A DNA stretch of 64,000 nucleotides from Zoroaster sp. YZ-2022 (GCA_029582265.1 CM055827.1:4263423-4327422), one strand, 5' to 3'. Positions 21,401-32,635 are shown, numbered from the stretch's first letter. Numbers and translations are program-made. Notes: a model not told the origin generated them from the letters alone.

Positions 21401-24400
21401 GTTCAAACCCCTTTTTGGGCATCGGTATAGTTATAAACAATCATGTCATAATTAATATTTGGTTGCCCACCCATTGAACTGTATGTATTATGTGATGATA
21501 TGGTTTATGATTTATGAAAATAAATGTGTTTAATTAAATAGGGGAGTGGATATAAGCCTTATTGGAATTGCTGAGCCCATATCTATTAACTTGTAAAAAT
21601 GGGGGGGGGGGGGGATTTTTTGGTGATAAGTTGTAACATTTTTACCTATTATGACAACAGTATGGAGAATTTTTCTTTGAAATTGCTTAGATATAATAAT
21701 TAAAGTATTTTGTTTATGATCTAATTAATTTCAAAGAAAAATTATCCATAATGTCATGTAAAAACTTTCAACTTATCACCAAAACCCCCCCCTATTGACT
21801 TTGTACGCAAGGGTACTAATTTTGTCCATAACGCAAGGTTGTTTTACAAGTCAATGTGCATGCATGCGGCAATTCCGATAAGGCTTATTGCCACATACTT
21901 TGTTAATAGGAAAACCGAGTCAATAAACGAGATAAATCTTTCACTCTTCAGCCATTGTCATTGTGATAAATATTGAAGTAACTGTTATTAATATTTTTGT
22001 TACTGTAACATCTTTAAAGAAATTGTTTTAGAAAAAATACACACATGTAGTAATAATAATACAAAAATTAAGATATGGCTAAAAATAAGTCAAATCTGTC
22101 TGATAGATCAAATCTGGCTTAACCCTAACCACCCCAAATCCTGCAAAATCCTCCAAGGGGCACTTTTGGGGGAAAATTCAGCATTGTTGGAAACTGGTAC
22201 ATTCACCTCTTTAAATGGGACAAAATTAAGATCTGGCAAGAAGTACAGGCCATATGTGCTGAATATGAAAGATCAACGAAAATGCATGGTGCATTTTGAA
22301 GATAAGGGCATGTTTCCAAAAGTGCACTGATGGATTTTGGAGGATTCAGGAAGGTTCCTAGCCAGAATACCAAGGGGGGTTAGGGTTAATGGTAAAATCT
22401 GATCGAAGTCGTATCTGATTGACATTTCTGATGGGTCCACTATCCAATAGCTACATGTATTTAGGTTATCCAATGTTGTTTCTATTATCAACCTCTGTAA
22501 AATGATTAATCATCTCCAGGAAAGGAGTTTGTGGCTTCGAGCACTGAGTCTCATCAACAATGTATGCGATCAGCTCTATTTTCCTTTTGAGCACATAGCG
22601 TGGGCTGCTGACAATAATTTGATAAGCGTCTCATCTTCATGGTGGTGGACGTTGGCAATTAGTGCATGGGCGTTGTCATTAACTCTAGGCATCTTGAGGT
22701 GAGGGGAACCAGTGGAGGTGTCATAGTGTCACTCTGCATAATGAGGGACCTGAATTTGGGAGGGTTTAAAGGCATATTGCCTGTGTTTCTCGCTGTTTAA
22801 ATGGCAATTTCATCAGCGCATTGCTATTTTACTTGAGGAAGTGAAAACAAATGCTAGAAAATTACATATTTCGCAAAATAATTGTGAGAAAGCATGGTTG
22901 TGCAGTAAAAATTAATTTATTGTGGGTACCGTCATAAATTCACTTTGGCAGTTGGACTTTAAGTATTTAAGTATTTGTATTCCTTTCTAAAAGGAAATTA
23001 TCAATGTTCCAATGAAAACAATATCCGGAAATTTCTGGTTAAACACAGGCGATGCATTTTTAAAGGGGCAGTATCATCATGATCAGAGTAGACTTTCAAC
23101 AGGGCATGGAATCGGTGTCCTAGTTTAAGATCAGCAGCAACTGTAATATAACCTTATCATGTGGGAAATTATTTTTTCAGTCACTGAGATAATCTAAATC
23201 AAGCACTCTGATTCCATGTCATGTTGATCGTGACGACACTGCCCCTTTAACCTCTGTACACCAACACAAAATATGGATATGTTTGTTTGGGGCAGAAATG
23301 CAGGTTACATTGCCTGTTTACATCCTGAGAAAAGGTGCCCTTTTCAAAATATACATGTAACAATTGAAGTTTTTTGTCAATTTCCGTCTTTAAATTTGAC
23401 AAAGAATTTTGCATTTTTTAATATTATTCGTTTGTATTATACAAGTGTGTCCCATTGGTCAAATTAGAATTAGTTTTGAGAAACGATGCTTTGAAATTTA
23501 AACGGGATTTGGTGAGATCAATGTTTTTCTGATACCTATTCAAGCTAACTCTTTGTGGAGCATGCGACCACAGATTCCAGCACCCTCCTGTGCCGTTACT
23601 ATGCATAAAAACAAGATATTTTAGGTAAAACTTGTAGCTTTGCATGGTGAGGAGGATAAGTAAGGCTCATTGCGGTGACACCATGTGAAATTCTCAATTG
23701 AGTAGTAATTAGTTCTGAAAAGAACTGGAGGTAGAACTTGACGTTTCGATCAGTATGCTCTGATCGTCCTCAGGATATTTTAGATTTCCCTGATATTGTA
23801 CTCTTACAAGATATGAGATAAAAACAAAAGCAGATTTATATGAAGAAAAATAATTGAGATAATTTCACTTGATTGTATTAGAAGCGTAATCATTCTAGTC
23901 TAGAATTAGCCAGGGCGTTTGACAGTGGTTATCAAGAACTACTCTCTAAAGGGTTAACATCATCGAGCGCCCAGCAGGGTGGATATGTGCGCACTACAAA
24001 TCTTTATTATTATTATTATTATTATTATTATCATTATAATGACATAAATCGCTGACACAATTTTTATAACAACATGAGATCAATTATTTGTTAACTATAT
24101 TTCGTTCTAGGAGCTTGACCCTTGTAGTTGGATTAAGAAGGAAGTTAGTTGAGCAAGGGGTTCAGATGGAGGACCCTTCCAGTACATCCCATAGGTAATG
24201 AATTCCTAAGATTGTATTATTTGGCTGGTGGAGGGGAAGGGTGTATGTCCCAGGAGATTCCAAGTGTAGCTGAAAATGGGGGAGAACACACTGCCAACAA
24301 AGGGGGGACAACATAAAATTGTATTGTAAATTAACATACACGGTGCTAAACAAAGGATGCCCCTCCCCCCTAGTCTGCCAATGGTGTATCCCTCTTTGTC

Positions 24401-26202
24401 CTGCATGGATGAGCAGCTGTGTAAAAAAAATTAAAAAAAACGGTTGTAAAAATTTGGGGCAATATTCCCCGTTTTTAGTCAAGAACCTTTTTATTTCATC
24501 CTCCTATGACCTTGCATGTTACCCTCTGTGTTAATTAACCCTAAAGCCCAGTTCATACTTGACGCGAATGCGAAGCGAATTTTACGTCATCAAATTCACG
24601 GCGAATGATTCGCACAAGTTGAAATGTGTTCAACCTTTGTGTTCATCCTTTGCCGTGAATAATTACCATAAACCATTGTTCACGTGTGAAGTATGAACCG
24701 GCCTTAACCCTCCCAAATTCTCCAAAATCCTCTTTGCTAAAATGAAGGATTTTGAAGGATTGAGGTTACATGCTACATGCTCTGTGCTAAAGTGAAGGAT
24801 TTTGGAGGATTGAGGTTATTAGGCATACTTGCCTTTCCATGGTACATGTACATCCATGTTTGTTGTAATGATTGCAAGGTCAACTTGGGCCAGTGGACAC
24901 TGTTTATTGCTCCATGCATGCAGGGAGGGTCCCTGTCCATGTACATGTATCACAGATTAGAAACACATGTGTGCATACATGTCATGTGCTTGCTTTACTA
25001 CTGAAGGATTTTGGAGGATTTAGGTTATGTGTTACAAGCAAATGGGCCGAGGGAGTTGGGGTTAATTTTAATGGCAGAATTAGTCATATTTATCATATTT
25101 AAGTTGCAAACACTTCCCATGCCAACATACACAAAGAATTTTAAAGTTAGGTCAGTTTTAATCTAAAATACAAATTAAGCATTCTATTAAATCTATGAAG
25201 AATAAGCCATCATTGATAAGGGAATATAATTGATAAGGGAATATCATTGATAAGGGAATATCATTGGTAAGGGAATAATAGTTTGTTGTGTGGTATTTAC
25301 CGCAGGTTAACGACCGGTTTTGTGTGTGGTCATAGGTGATCCCACGCCAAAAATTGGTCGTTAACCTGCAGTAACGACTACACGACGAACTGTTATTCCC
25401 ATTCATAAATGCCCGTAGCGATTTCATTTTCAAAATGTAAAAGAAATGTAAATTTTGTTGAATAAAGCCAAATAGAAATGGGCAAATTCACGTTTTGGGG
25501 ACACACGAAACACTTTCCAAAAGTACATGAGTCGGGTGCGTGATGCCAAACTTCGTCTCTCTGATTGGTTGAAATCCGTGTCGCACAAAACAGCTGGTGA
25601 ACAGCTGGCACATGTGCGCTGTTCTGATTTTGATAAGCCAGTCTATACCATCCGATAATACACTCCCACATGATTACGTTTGGTCCAATCAGATTGTCTT
25701 GGGCATTTATGAATAAACATTAAAACTGAAAAATTAATGTTTTTTTTCACTTTCTGCCCGCAACCACAGTCCCTAGAAATAATCGTATATCTTATTCATT
25801 TCACACATATTTCCTCACTGAAAAAGGAATTATTCTTCTGCTACCCCATGCCCTTACCTCAAGCTCGGCTAATGTATATTAATCCAAATTTCCCGTCAAA
25901 TAGCAGATGATTCTCATGATATTTTAGGTATAACAGAAGTTTAATTTTGTCACTTCATGTCTAGCGGAGAATTGTCGTCGGAGAGACAGCAGATTTCCCA
26001 CCTACAGCAAGCCCAACGTTCTCACATCCTTGAAGCTGTGAAGAATGCGGCTGACCTTTGCAACGCGATTCACTGGATGCCCTCGGGATTCCTATGGGGC
26101 GGTAAACTCTCCAACACTACAGTTGGATTCTTTGGTACAATTTCCTCTATTCTGTTCCTGCGGAATTTAGTGCTTCAAATGCAAACAAAACTTACAGTGT
26201 AA
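18426..26202 (+). CDS. PEX11G: Peroxisomal membrane protein PEX11 gamma (PEX11G-like), complete, 4 exons
   Basis: Membrane-shaping protein of the PEX11 family, which promotes peroxisome elongation and division (family knowledge). Exons: 18426-18665, 22520-22698, 24111-24194, 25965-26202. Their sum is 741 nt, i.e. 246 aa plus stop, close to the ~240 aa usual for PEX11G. The N-terminal exon gives GGRDKVIRIISYG and then CRTMLRLFDDLPMLGY, the amphipathic family signature. Exon 2 gives LSLINNVCDQLYFPFEHIAW, AWAADNN and WWWTLAISAWALSLTLGIL, a membrane segment. Exon 4 gives ADLCNAIHWMPSGFLWGG and VGFFGTISSILFL, the C-terminal membrane segment. Donors are CAG|GTAGTT, TTGAG|GTGAGG and ATAG|GTAATG; acceptors are CTCCAG, TTCTAG and GTCTAG. 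The chosen ATG has A at -3 and G at +4; an in-frame ATG nine bases upstream is an alternative. Introns are filled with MITEs and SINEs. Confidence 0.93.
18736..19243. mobile_element. MITE with AGAATGTCGTATCTGG termini (copy 2, inverted relative to copy 1)
   Basis: Same family as 16,878-17,308 but opposite orientation. The left terminus is locally duplicated (gggtagaatgtcgtatct twice in a row at about 18,732-18,767). The right end is ccagatacgacattct. It lies in PEX11G intron 1, about 70 bp after exon 1. Confidence 0.75.
19376..20342. mobile_element. DNA-transposon-like element with AAATGACGCAC inverted ends
   Basis: The left end gaaatgacgcactta and right end taggtgcgtcattt are inverted complements. 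No transposase frame is visible. The last ~245 bp recur at 53,398-53,655 with the same right terminus, defining a family. It is nested in the third copy of the AGAATGTCGTATC MITE. Confidence 0.65.
20718..21065 (+). mobile_element. tRNA-derived SINE (family B)
   Basis: Head ggagtgccatggccaagcgg followed by a B-box region with one change (gggttccaatccc). The body has tgagggcagagttggttgttg and gagctgagatggtttcagg, and it ends in cctacattattatta. It is preceded at 20,570-20,717 by an ATT-rich LINE tail on the other strand. Confidence 0.75.
21551..21893. mobile_element. Fold-back MITE with AAGCCTTATTGGAATTGC termini
   Basis: Left end aagccttattggaattgc; right end gcaattccgataaggctta. The interior is itself largely inverted (gggggggattttttggtgata against ttatcaccaaaaccccccc). 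A diverged copy with a nested insertion is at 32,730-33,444. It lies in PEX11G intron 1. Confidence 0.65.
22119..22389. mobile_element. TTAA-flanked MITE, family P6 (CCCTAACC termini)
   Basis: TTAA at both ends with inverted CCCTAACC / GGTTAGGG termini and a 270-bp interior. The words ggattttggaggatt and its complement occur near each end. Related copies are at about 27,265-27,504, 27,752-28,013 (inverted) and 50,678-50,949 (inverted). It lies in PEX11G intron 1. Confidence 0.8.
23060..23250. mobile_element. TTAA-flanked fold-back MITE, family M1
   Basis: TTAA-AGGGGCAGTATC at the left and GACACTGCCCC-TTTAA at the right, with nearly complementary halves (cagggcatggaatcgg and its complement). 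Other copies: 29,054-29,605 (interrupted), about 35,375-35,591, 39,257-39,455 (right end lost) and 50,090-50,303. Confidence 0.75.
23629..23772 (-). repeat. Penelope/hammerhead-like short repeat, near full length, 10-bp target duplication
   Basis: The ~140-bp element is bracketed by gatattttag (left about 23,618-23,627, right about 23,774-23,783). On the minus strand it begins cctgaggacgatcagagcat, then ctgatcgaaacgtc, and it ends in tacaagttttac. The first 40 bases form a 7-bp hairpin (cgatcag/ctgatcg) between CTGAGGA and AAACGTC. It lies in PEX11G intron 2. Confidence 0.7.
23935..24035 (+). mobile_element. LINE 3' end remnant
   Basis: Short decayed 3' UTR ending gtgcgcactacaaatctt and then an ATT-repeat tail, like the L2-type elements elsewhere in the window. 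It lies in PEX11G intron 2. Confidence 0.5.
24543..24706. mobile_element. Short MITE with 'cagttcatacttgacgcgaa' termini
   Basis: Left aagcccagttcatacttgac and right gtgaagtatgaaccggcctt are inverted ends about 165 bp apart. The interior repeats gcgaatg/attcgc words. Its right end abuts the TTAA of the next MITE (24,704). It lies in PEX11G intron 3. Confidence 0.65.
24704..25065. mobile_element. TTAA-flanked MITE, 'gaaggattttgaaggatt' family
   Basis: TTAA-CCCTCCC at the left and GGGG-TTAA at the right. The interior is shared with 15,464-15,830, including the ccatggtacatgtacatcc stretch and paired aggattttggaggatt words. It lies in PEX11G intron 3. Confidence 0.75.
25205..25400. repeat. 18-bp tandem repeat leading into a ~125-bp imperfect hairpin
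   Basis: Four copies of a ttgataagggaatatca-like unit (25,211-25,277) are followed by two arms centred on gcaggttaacgacc and its complement. The arms span about 58 bp each and end in gggaataa / ttattccc. Arm differences are mostly C/T changes. It lies in PEX11G intron 3. Confidence 0.6.
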
Positions 26203-26319
26203 AGTTGCAGCGTTACAGGTAACGTTATAGGATCATTCCGTGTCAAGTCATCTAAGAATTTCTGGAAATTTTGGTGATTTTACCCCCTGGGCCATTTTTG
26301 TCTCCATGATAAGCACACT

Positions 26320-26590
26320 CAGTGGTGTAACTAAGGGGGGAGGGGCACAGAGGGAACGTGCTAAACTCAGGGCATGTGCCAAACTCAGGGCATGTGCCCC
26401 CCCAGCCAAGGTCCGTCCCCCCGTTCAGAATTTGTTAAAACCATTTTAGAGGACTAAAAGTTCCAAGTGTCGATCTTTATTACACTCTGAAATTCCTACG
26501 TGAAGACATGTATTATTAAAAACTATTTCCTCTTTTTGGCATGCCCCCCGCTTCCCAGAAAAAAATGGTGCACCCCCTAGTTATGCCACG
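26320..26590. mobile_element. hAT-like non-autonomous element (CAGTGGTGTAACTA ends)
   Basis: The left end cagtggtgtaactaagg and right end cctagttatgccacg are inverted; such ends are typical of hAT elements. The interior has two copies of ctcagggcatgtgcc. Flanks share about six of eight bases. Confidence 0.5.
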
Positions 26591-26652
26591 AGGTACACTT
26601 CTTAAATTGCAATACTTTTCTGCCTATATTACACAAATATTCTCCTGAGGAT

Positions 26653-26802
26653 GATCAGAGCATACCGATCGAAACGTCGAGTTGTAACCTCGAGTCCAGA
26701 ACTAATTACCACTCAATAGAAAATTTCACATGGTGTCACCGCAATTAGTCTTACTTATCCTCTTCACCATGCAAAGGTACAAGTTTTACCTAAATAAAAT
26801 GT
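26653..26802 (+). repeat. Penelope/hammerhead-like short repeat, near full length
   Basis: Starts cctgaggatgatcagagca and then accgatcgaaacgtcgag; ends in aaggtacaagttttacct. Same family as 126-245, 6,670-6,860 and 23,629-23,772. The stem base change (ctgatc to cgatc) is at a paired position. Confidence 0.7.
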
Positions 26803-27264
26803 CAACATTCATTTCTTTCATCTAGTTTGGATATTGGGGGGGGGGGGGGGTTCGAAAATCAAAATAAGTACACTACAAAGAATTAATGTTTTCATGTGAG
26901 AATGGCTCTAGAGGTGGTGTAGATTCTTTTGAAGAGAATAGGAAGATGTTATTCCATCATATACCAACTTTGAAGTTCAAACTTTATTCCAATAAAAAGT
27001 TATAAGCTTTTGAAATTGGTCGAAAAGTGTCTGCAACATTTGTGCTCATAGAGGGAGGCACCACACCCACTTTGGAGGGCCGTAACTCCTAAATCGCTTG
27101 AAATTAAGATTTTAAATTTGCTTTGTGTGACGTGAGTTAGATGGATAAAGCTATGTTTCAATTTGTTTTTTCCAGCAAAATCTGAGAGGGTCACCTGGAG
27201 AGTTTTGGAAATTTATATGATTTGATATGGGATGACCCTAAAGCATCAATTGGTATACTAAAGC

Positions 27265-27504
27265 TCTAACCACCACAAATCCTTCAAAATCCTCCAAGGG
27301 GCACTTTTTTGGAAAAATTCAGCACTGTTGGAAACTGGTACTTTCACCTCTTCAAATGGGGCAAAATTACTACCTGGCAAGAAGTACAGGCCATAAATGC
27401 ATGGTGCCTTTTGAAGATAAGGGCATGTTTCCAAAAGTGCACTGATGGATTTTGGAGGATTCGGGAAGGTTCCTAGCCAGAATACCTAGGGGGTTAGGGT
27501 TTTA
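27265..27504. mobile_element. TTAA-type MITE, family P6 (degraded ends)
   Basis: Interior matches 22,119-22,389 (ttcagcactgttggaaactg, gggcatgtttccaaaagtgc). The left end is degraded and the right end is gggttagggttttaa. Confidence 0.7.
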
Positions 27505-27751
27505 AAGTAGCTTATTACTTTAACAAGAAAATATTGAAAATGCGTTCAGAGTTTTCAACTGGCAAACATGAAATTTTAATTGGTCCTCAGAATTATTATA
27601 CAAATTTGACTAAAATGACAGCATCCTTGGACAGAAAGATTTCAAGGGATGTTTGATAACACCAAGTGAGTGTTAATGTAAAATTTGATCCTTTTTTGTA
27701 AAGTTTCATACAAACGGTACAGATTTCCATACCTATGCAACTTATTAATCA

Positions 27752-28013
27752 TTAACTCTAACCCTCTAGGTATTCTGGCTAGGAAACTTCCTGAATCCTC
27801 AAAAATCCATCAGTGCACTTTTGGAAACATGCCCTTATCTTAAAAATGCACCATGCATTTTCGTTGATCTTTCATATTCAGCACTTATGGCCTGTACTTC
27901 TTGCCAGGTAGTAATTTTGCCCCATTTGAGGAGGTGAAAGTACCAGTTTCCAACAGTGCTGAATTTCCCCCAAAAAGTGCCCCTTGGAGGCAGGATTTGG
28001 GGAGGTTAGGGAT
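27752..28013. mobile_element. TTAA-type MITE, family P6, inverted copy
   Basis: Opposite orientation to the copy 250 bp upstream. Left end TTAA-ctctaaccctctagg; right end ggggaggttaggg without a clear TTAA. The two copies form an inverted pair that could pair as one long stem. Confidence 0.7.
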
Positions 28014-28560
28014 AAGGTAAAAACGTTGAATAAACCAACAGTTCTTCTCAGAACAATCTCAAGTCATGAAAGAGAATTTACATGGTGCTAGCACAAACCT
28101 CTTTCATGAAACCTTTGACCATGAAAAGTTTAAAATCTTAATGACATTATAAACATGGTAATAAACTGTCCCTTGTGGCCGCTCAATAAAATAATACGAA
28201 TCTAAATTTGTATTACATAATATTTGCAATAAAAATTTCTGTTCAGATTTTAAATTTGGTGCATGAAATTTTTTAAATTTAATCAAAAGTAATTTATTAT
28301 AATATTATACTTTAAGGTAATGGTTTAAGTTTTTTTTTGGGTGATTTAAATATAAGATTCATTAGCACGTCAAAATCTTATAACAATTGTTGCCAAGTTT
28401 CAATTGATTTCTCAAGCCATGTAGAGAACTGAACATGTATTGCATACTAAAACCATATGGTAATTTAATTTACATGCATAGTAATAATAGGATGGGACGG
28501 AGTACAAATGTCCCCAGAATCGGCTAATACAGGACTGCAACCAGTATAAATGACATAGAT

Positions 28561-28880
28561 TTAACCCTCCTACAAGAAGTGCAATTTCTGAAACAACCCA
28601 TTCAGGCCACTCCAAGCCATTAGCTGTTGCCTGTGGCCTCCTATGGTTACCCTTCTGTGCACTGTCACACCACTGAGATTGCAGGGTAAGGTGGTCTCCC
28701 ATTGATACATTGCAGGCCATACTAATATGTTCAAACATTTACAGTGTCCTTGGGTGGCACACAGTTGATTTTGTAAGATTACTTGGAAAGGACAGCAGGC
28801 TTGTATGTACTAAAGGTTGATGAAGAACTTATTGAAAATTTAGTGGATCGGAGTGGCCTCCGTTTGTAGGAGGGTTTTAA
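28561..28880. mobile_element. TTAA-flanked MITE, family P4
   Basis: TTAA-CCCTCCTACAA at the left and TTTGTAGGAGGG-TTTTAA at the right. The interior is unlike the other TTAA families and contains ggccactcc / ggagtggcc arms near the ends. Confidence 0.75.
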
Positions 28881-29053
28881 CACGTACATTATAGCCAAGG
28901 GCGGTATATTATACAACAATGGTGTTGTGGTATGCATTTATTTTTACATGTGGCACACAAGCTACCTTCAATGAGTGATTGATAGTATATCTGTTAATCA
29001 ATTACACTGCCTTATCAGGTTTGGAAACATACATATGTAATGTTTCTAGTCCT

Positions 29054-29605
29054 TTAAAGGGCCAATATCGTCACGATCAGCAGGGCATGGAATCGGAGTG
29101 CTAGTTTTAGATTAAATCAGTGACTGAAAATTTTTCCATTTCCATATTCCAATGTTGACAACAAGAATGTTGTTACAAATAATTACATAATATGAAGAGG
29201 TTGTACAAAATAATATCCCACGTGATAAGGTCATCACAGGCGGATCCAGGGGGGGGGCTACGGGGGATGTAGCCCCCCCCTAAAAAAAAAAAAAAATAAA
29301 AAAAAATAAAAACAAAATAAATAAAAAAAGGGGAGGGGAGAACGCACTCCAATTCCCTACCTACTTAGTACTGTACTAACCATTGCGCATAGGAAGTGGT
29401 GGCACCCTTTGTAGTACTGAAAAATAATTGTTTTTGATTCTCAGCCCCCCCTAAAAAATGTTCTGGATCCGCCCATGGTCATATTACCGTTGCTGCTGCA
29501 TAAATGAGCCAGTAATTTTCAGTCACTACACTCATCTTGAACTAGGACACCGATTCCATGCCCTGTTGAAAGTCTGCTCTGATTGTGACGATACTGCCCC
29601 TTTAA
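29054..29605. mobile_element. TTAA-flanked MITE M1, interrupted by a nested hAT-like element
   Basis: M1 halves flank a second element at 29,235-29,473. That element has inverted cacaggcggatccagg / ctggatccgccc ends and near-identical 8-bp flanks (aaggtcat at 29,227-29,234, atggtcat at 29,475-29,482), as expected for hAT insertion. A second copy of the nested element is at 44,065-44,284. Confidence 0.75.
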
Positions 29606-29844
29606 AAAAGTTTTGACAATGACGTCAAGTTTATTGTAACACAGACAAAAACAAGCACTGTGACCAGTGAGTTTTACATTTTATCGCGTTGCCAGCATGA
29701 TTTTTTTTGTAGTTTGTTTCAAGTACTAATTTAATTATACATGATAATTCATCTACCATCAAGTAATCTCACAAATTATTGTAAATTTAAGTAATTATGT
29801 GTATAAAATGACATTATTAACAGTATTACCAATATATGCATTTT

Positions 29845-30151
29845 AGGCCCCCCCCAAAAAAGTCTCCGGTTTCTGGTCTCTGCACACATTGCCTCAGCAT
29901 TTTTGATTTTTTTCTTTTATTGGAATTGGAATTCTGCCGTGCTGTGCTTTAAATGACTTTTTCACATAGGGGTGTGAACGTTTGCCTGATTTGTGATGCC
30001 TCTCTTAGCCACCATACTTTGTATATGGGAAATTTGGTCCCCGCGTATACAATGTATCGCGCATTTCCCTGTTGGCAAAAAAAAGCCACTTCGCCGCACC
30101 GATTTTGAAGCCAACCGATGACCAGAAACCAGACTTTTTTTGGGGGGCCTT
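29845..30151. mobile_element. MITE with AGGCCCCCC / GTCTGGTTTCTGGTC termini
   Basis: Left aggccccccccaaaaaagtc and right gactttttttggggggcct are inverted, extended by the ggtttctggtc / gaccagaaacc pair. A related copy is at 46,173-46,509 in the EGF gene's first intron. Confidence 0.7.
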
Positions 30152-30554
30152 ATGTTTTTGGATAAATAAAAATTGTAATGTTACACAATTACAACTTGTT
30201 CTCATTCAAGATTAAGCATCTTCTGCAATCTACTTTACCACCACTGAAAGCTTTGGTATAATTTTGGATTAACGTACGTTATTAAAACACAACATACAGT
30301 TTTTCAACATTTTAACACATAGTATAACATAATCTCTCAGAAAAAATAAAATCCAACATTTATAAGAGATTTATGGAGATAAGAGATTTATGGAGATTAA
30401 ATGTATTTCATAAACTTATTAGACATAACAATTAATGCCATCCTCCTGTACTATACAGTACCATTATCACATTCACTAAGAAACTTCAAAAGTTCATATA
30501 TTTTTTACACATCAAAGGACTTTGTAAAAGACTTGCATAAAAAAGGAGGGTCTT

Positions 30555-30893
30555 TAGCCCTACCCCCTAATGGTTTGGACTATGAACCTTCCTGAATCCG
30601 CCAAAATCCAACACCATACAGTAACACTACCACCCAACCATTGGACTTGGCTGGGATTGGGACACCTGGCCCCATGGAAGGTATCCCTGTCTGGGATATA
30701 CAGTACTGAGTCCATCAAAATACAACACCATGCAGTAACACTACCACCCAACCATTGGACTTAGCTGGAATTGGGACACCCGGCCCCATGTAAAGTATCC
30801 ATGTCTGGGATATACAGTACTGAGTCGGTGAGTCCATCAAAATATAACAAAACCAGCCATTGGAGTTTGATGGGTTTGGGGTTGTTAGGTTTA
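30555..30893. repeat. Two tandem copies of a ~117-bp unit within a CCCTACC-ended repeat
   Basis: The unit running from caacaccatacagtaacac to the next atacagtactgagtcc occurs at about 30,610-30,725 and 30,726-30,845. The outer ends (agccctaccccctaatgg; ggggttgttaggttta) resemble TTAA-type MITE ends in a decayed state. Confidence 0.6.
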
Positions 30894-31944
30894 TGCAATC
30901 ATTAAATGCATGAGTAATTACACAATATATACAGATTTAGATTTTACAAAGGTTTCTTAATGTTGTTTAATTTGGCACAATGTTTATATAAACAATTTTA
31001 ATTATATTTTGCTAATGAACTGCTAAGAAAATCAAACTACATTATGTAAGAGCAATTTTGTAAGATGGAAAGCACATTATGAACATTATTTTCAATATAA
31101 GAATGGTCTAAAATTGGTCTTGAGAATAATTTTTCTCAAACTGCATTTTTTGGTCCAATATAAATTAAAACTAAATATATTTTGACTGTGATAAGCTAGA
31201 CAAGAAAATGTGTACTTTATATGGAAGTTTATGATTATGAAAGCACAATATTACTGTAATATTGATATTATAAAGTATGTAAAATAAAATTGCATACATT
31301 AAATTAAAATAAATGCTTCAAAATTATACATGACTGGCAAGATAAAATATTATATTTCATTTATGAGCACCATTCTCAGTTTTTTTCCCTGTCTTCCGCA
31401 CAAATGTTTTGTTCAAAATAAGTAGATATAAAAATGTTTTTTTCAACACTAATAAGATCTAAATTCCTTGCAAAGATTGAGATATCTAGATCATGTTGTG
31501 AATTTCTAATAAAATATCACAATTGAATATATTTCATAGTTTGTTGTAACTGTTTACTGTTGTTGACAATCTTCATAATTTTTTGACCACCTTTGTTTTG
31601 GTTGACAGATTACTGTCAGCTTTTGCTAGCATCATGTCCTTTCCTGTGACGAAAACATTGTCCAAAACTGGTATTTCTAGCATGACATCCTCTGACCTCA
31701 CTAGACCAGGTCACTATTAACCAGGTGTTTTAATTAAGAACACCATCTGTCAGTATAATGGATGTTCTTGCATGTAAATAGCAGTATGCATATCTACTTT
31801 ATATGAATCTAGGAATATATGTATTTAAAAAAAAAAAAAAAACCTGTGAAAGATTCAGGTTATTCCATTGTGTCATTAACAAAAAAAAGTATAATTTGAT
31901 AAAATTTTTGTGTCGGTTTATCAACCGACACAAGAATTTGATCA

Positions 31945-32438
31945 AACTATAATATCGCGGCACCCGCTGCTATATACTACTCAAAACAATTTAGGGAACA
32001 CCAGAATAATCTCAGTTAAAGCAAGATCATTTATTTCAGATAAACACAATGTTTCACAGAATTGATGAGAAACAACTGCACAATGAAACAGATGATAAAG
32101 GATGCATGTAGTGATTACACATTTCATGACATGACTACTGAAAGAGAGAGGGGGTTGCAAATGAAAATCCCAGTTCATGGAACATTTCAAACCTATTTGA
32201 TGTTAAAAATCCAGTGTTCCCTAAATTGTTTTGAGTAGTATATATATAGGATTCTAGCCAGCCAATCGACATCGGGCAAGCTTGGTGGTCGAGAGGTTAA
32301 GATGTCTGCACTAGTAAGCAGGAGGTTGTGGGTTCGAATCCCGCCTGAGTCACCTGTGAAGGTTTTTTCCACAGACTCTCGGAAAGCACTGAGTATACAG
32401 TGCTATACACACGCCGGTGTAGGGCAAAATTAAAATCA
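31945..32438 (+). mobile_element. tRNA-derived SINE (family A) carrying a nested mariner-like MITE
   Basis: The tRNA-like head is at 32,273-32,355 (tggtcgagaggt A box; gggttcgaatcc B box) and the tail gccggtgtagggcaaaatta ends near 32,438. The 5' part of the SINE (cgcggcacccgctgctata) is separated from the rest by the element at 31,975-32,240. Confidence 0.75.
31975..32240. mobile_element. Tc1/mariner-like MITE with ~27-bp perfect inverted ends
   Basis: tactactcaaaacaatttag and then ggaacac at the left is exactly complementary at the right. It has TA-type flanks and sits inside the SINE at a TATA site. No transposase frame is present. Confidence 0.8.
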
Positions 32439-32635
32439 AGAAAAAAGTATAAATGCATTCATATTGTTCTGCCTTTGGATGGCACAAATTCATTTTGCAA
32501 ATTATTTCAATAACACCCGAGATAAAATAATTAAAGGGATGTTTGAGAGTCCACCAACTTTACACCAAATTATTTATGTTTTTTGGAGTTTACCACTAGT
32601 GTAGAGTGGCTTCAAATTACATTTTGAACTCTATA

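Noticed and set aside
22119..22130. Interstitial telomere repeats (TTAACCCTAACC)
   Set aside because: Each occurrence is a single unit at the end of a MITE with an inverted partner at the other end; it is a terminus, not a telomeric array.
30005..30205. 66-codon minus-strand frame inside 29,845-30,151
   Set aside because: It lies in a MITE, the related copy at 46,173 does not keep the frame, and no family is recognised.
32273..32355. Genuine tRNA genes (here and in the other SINE heads)
   Set aside because: A and B boxes are present, but the sequences recur with SINE bodies and tails, and the acceptor ends do not pair as in a working tRNA.
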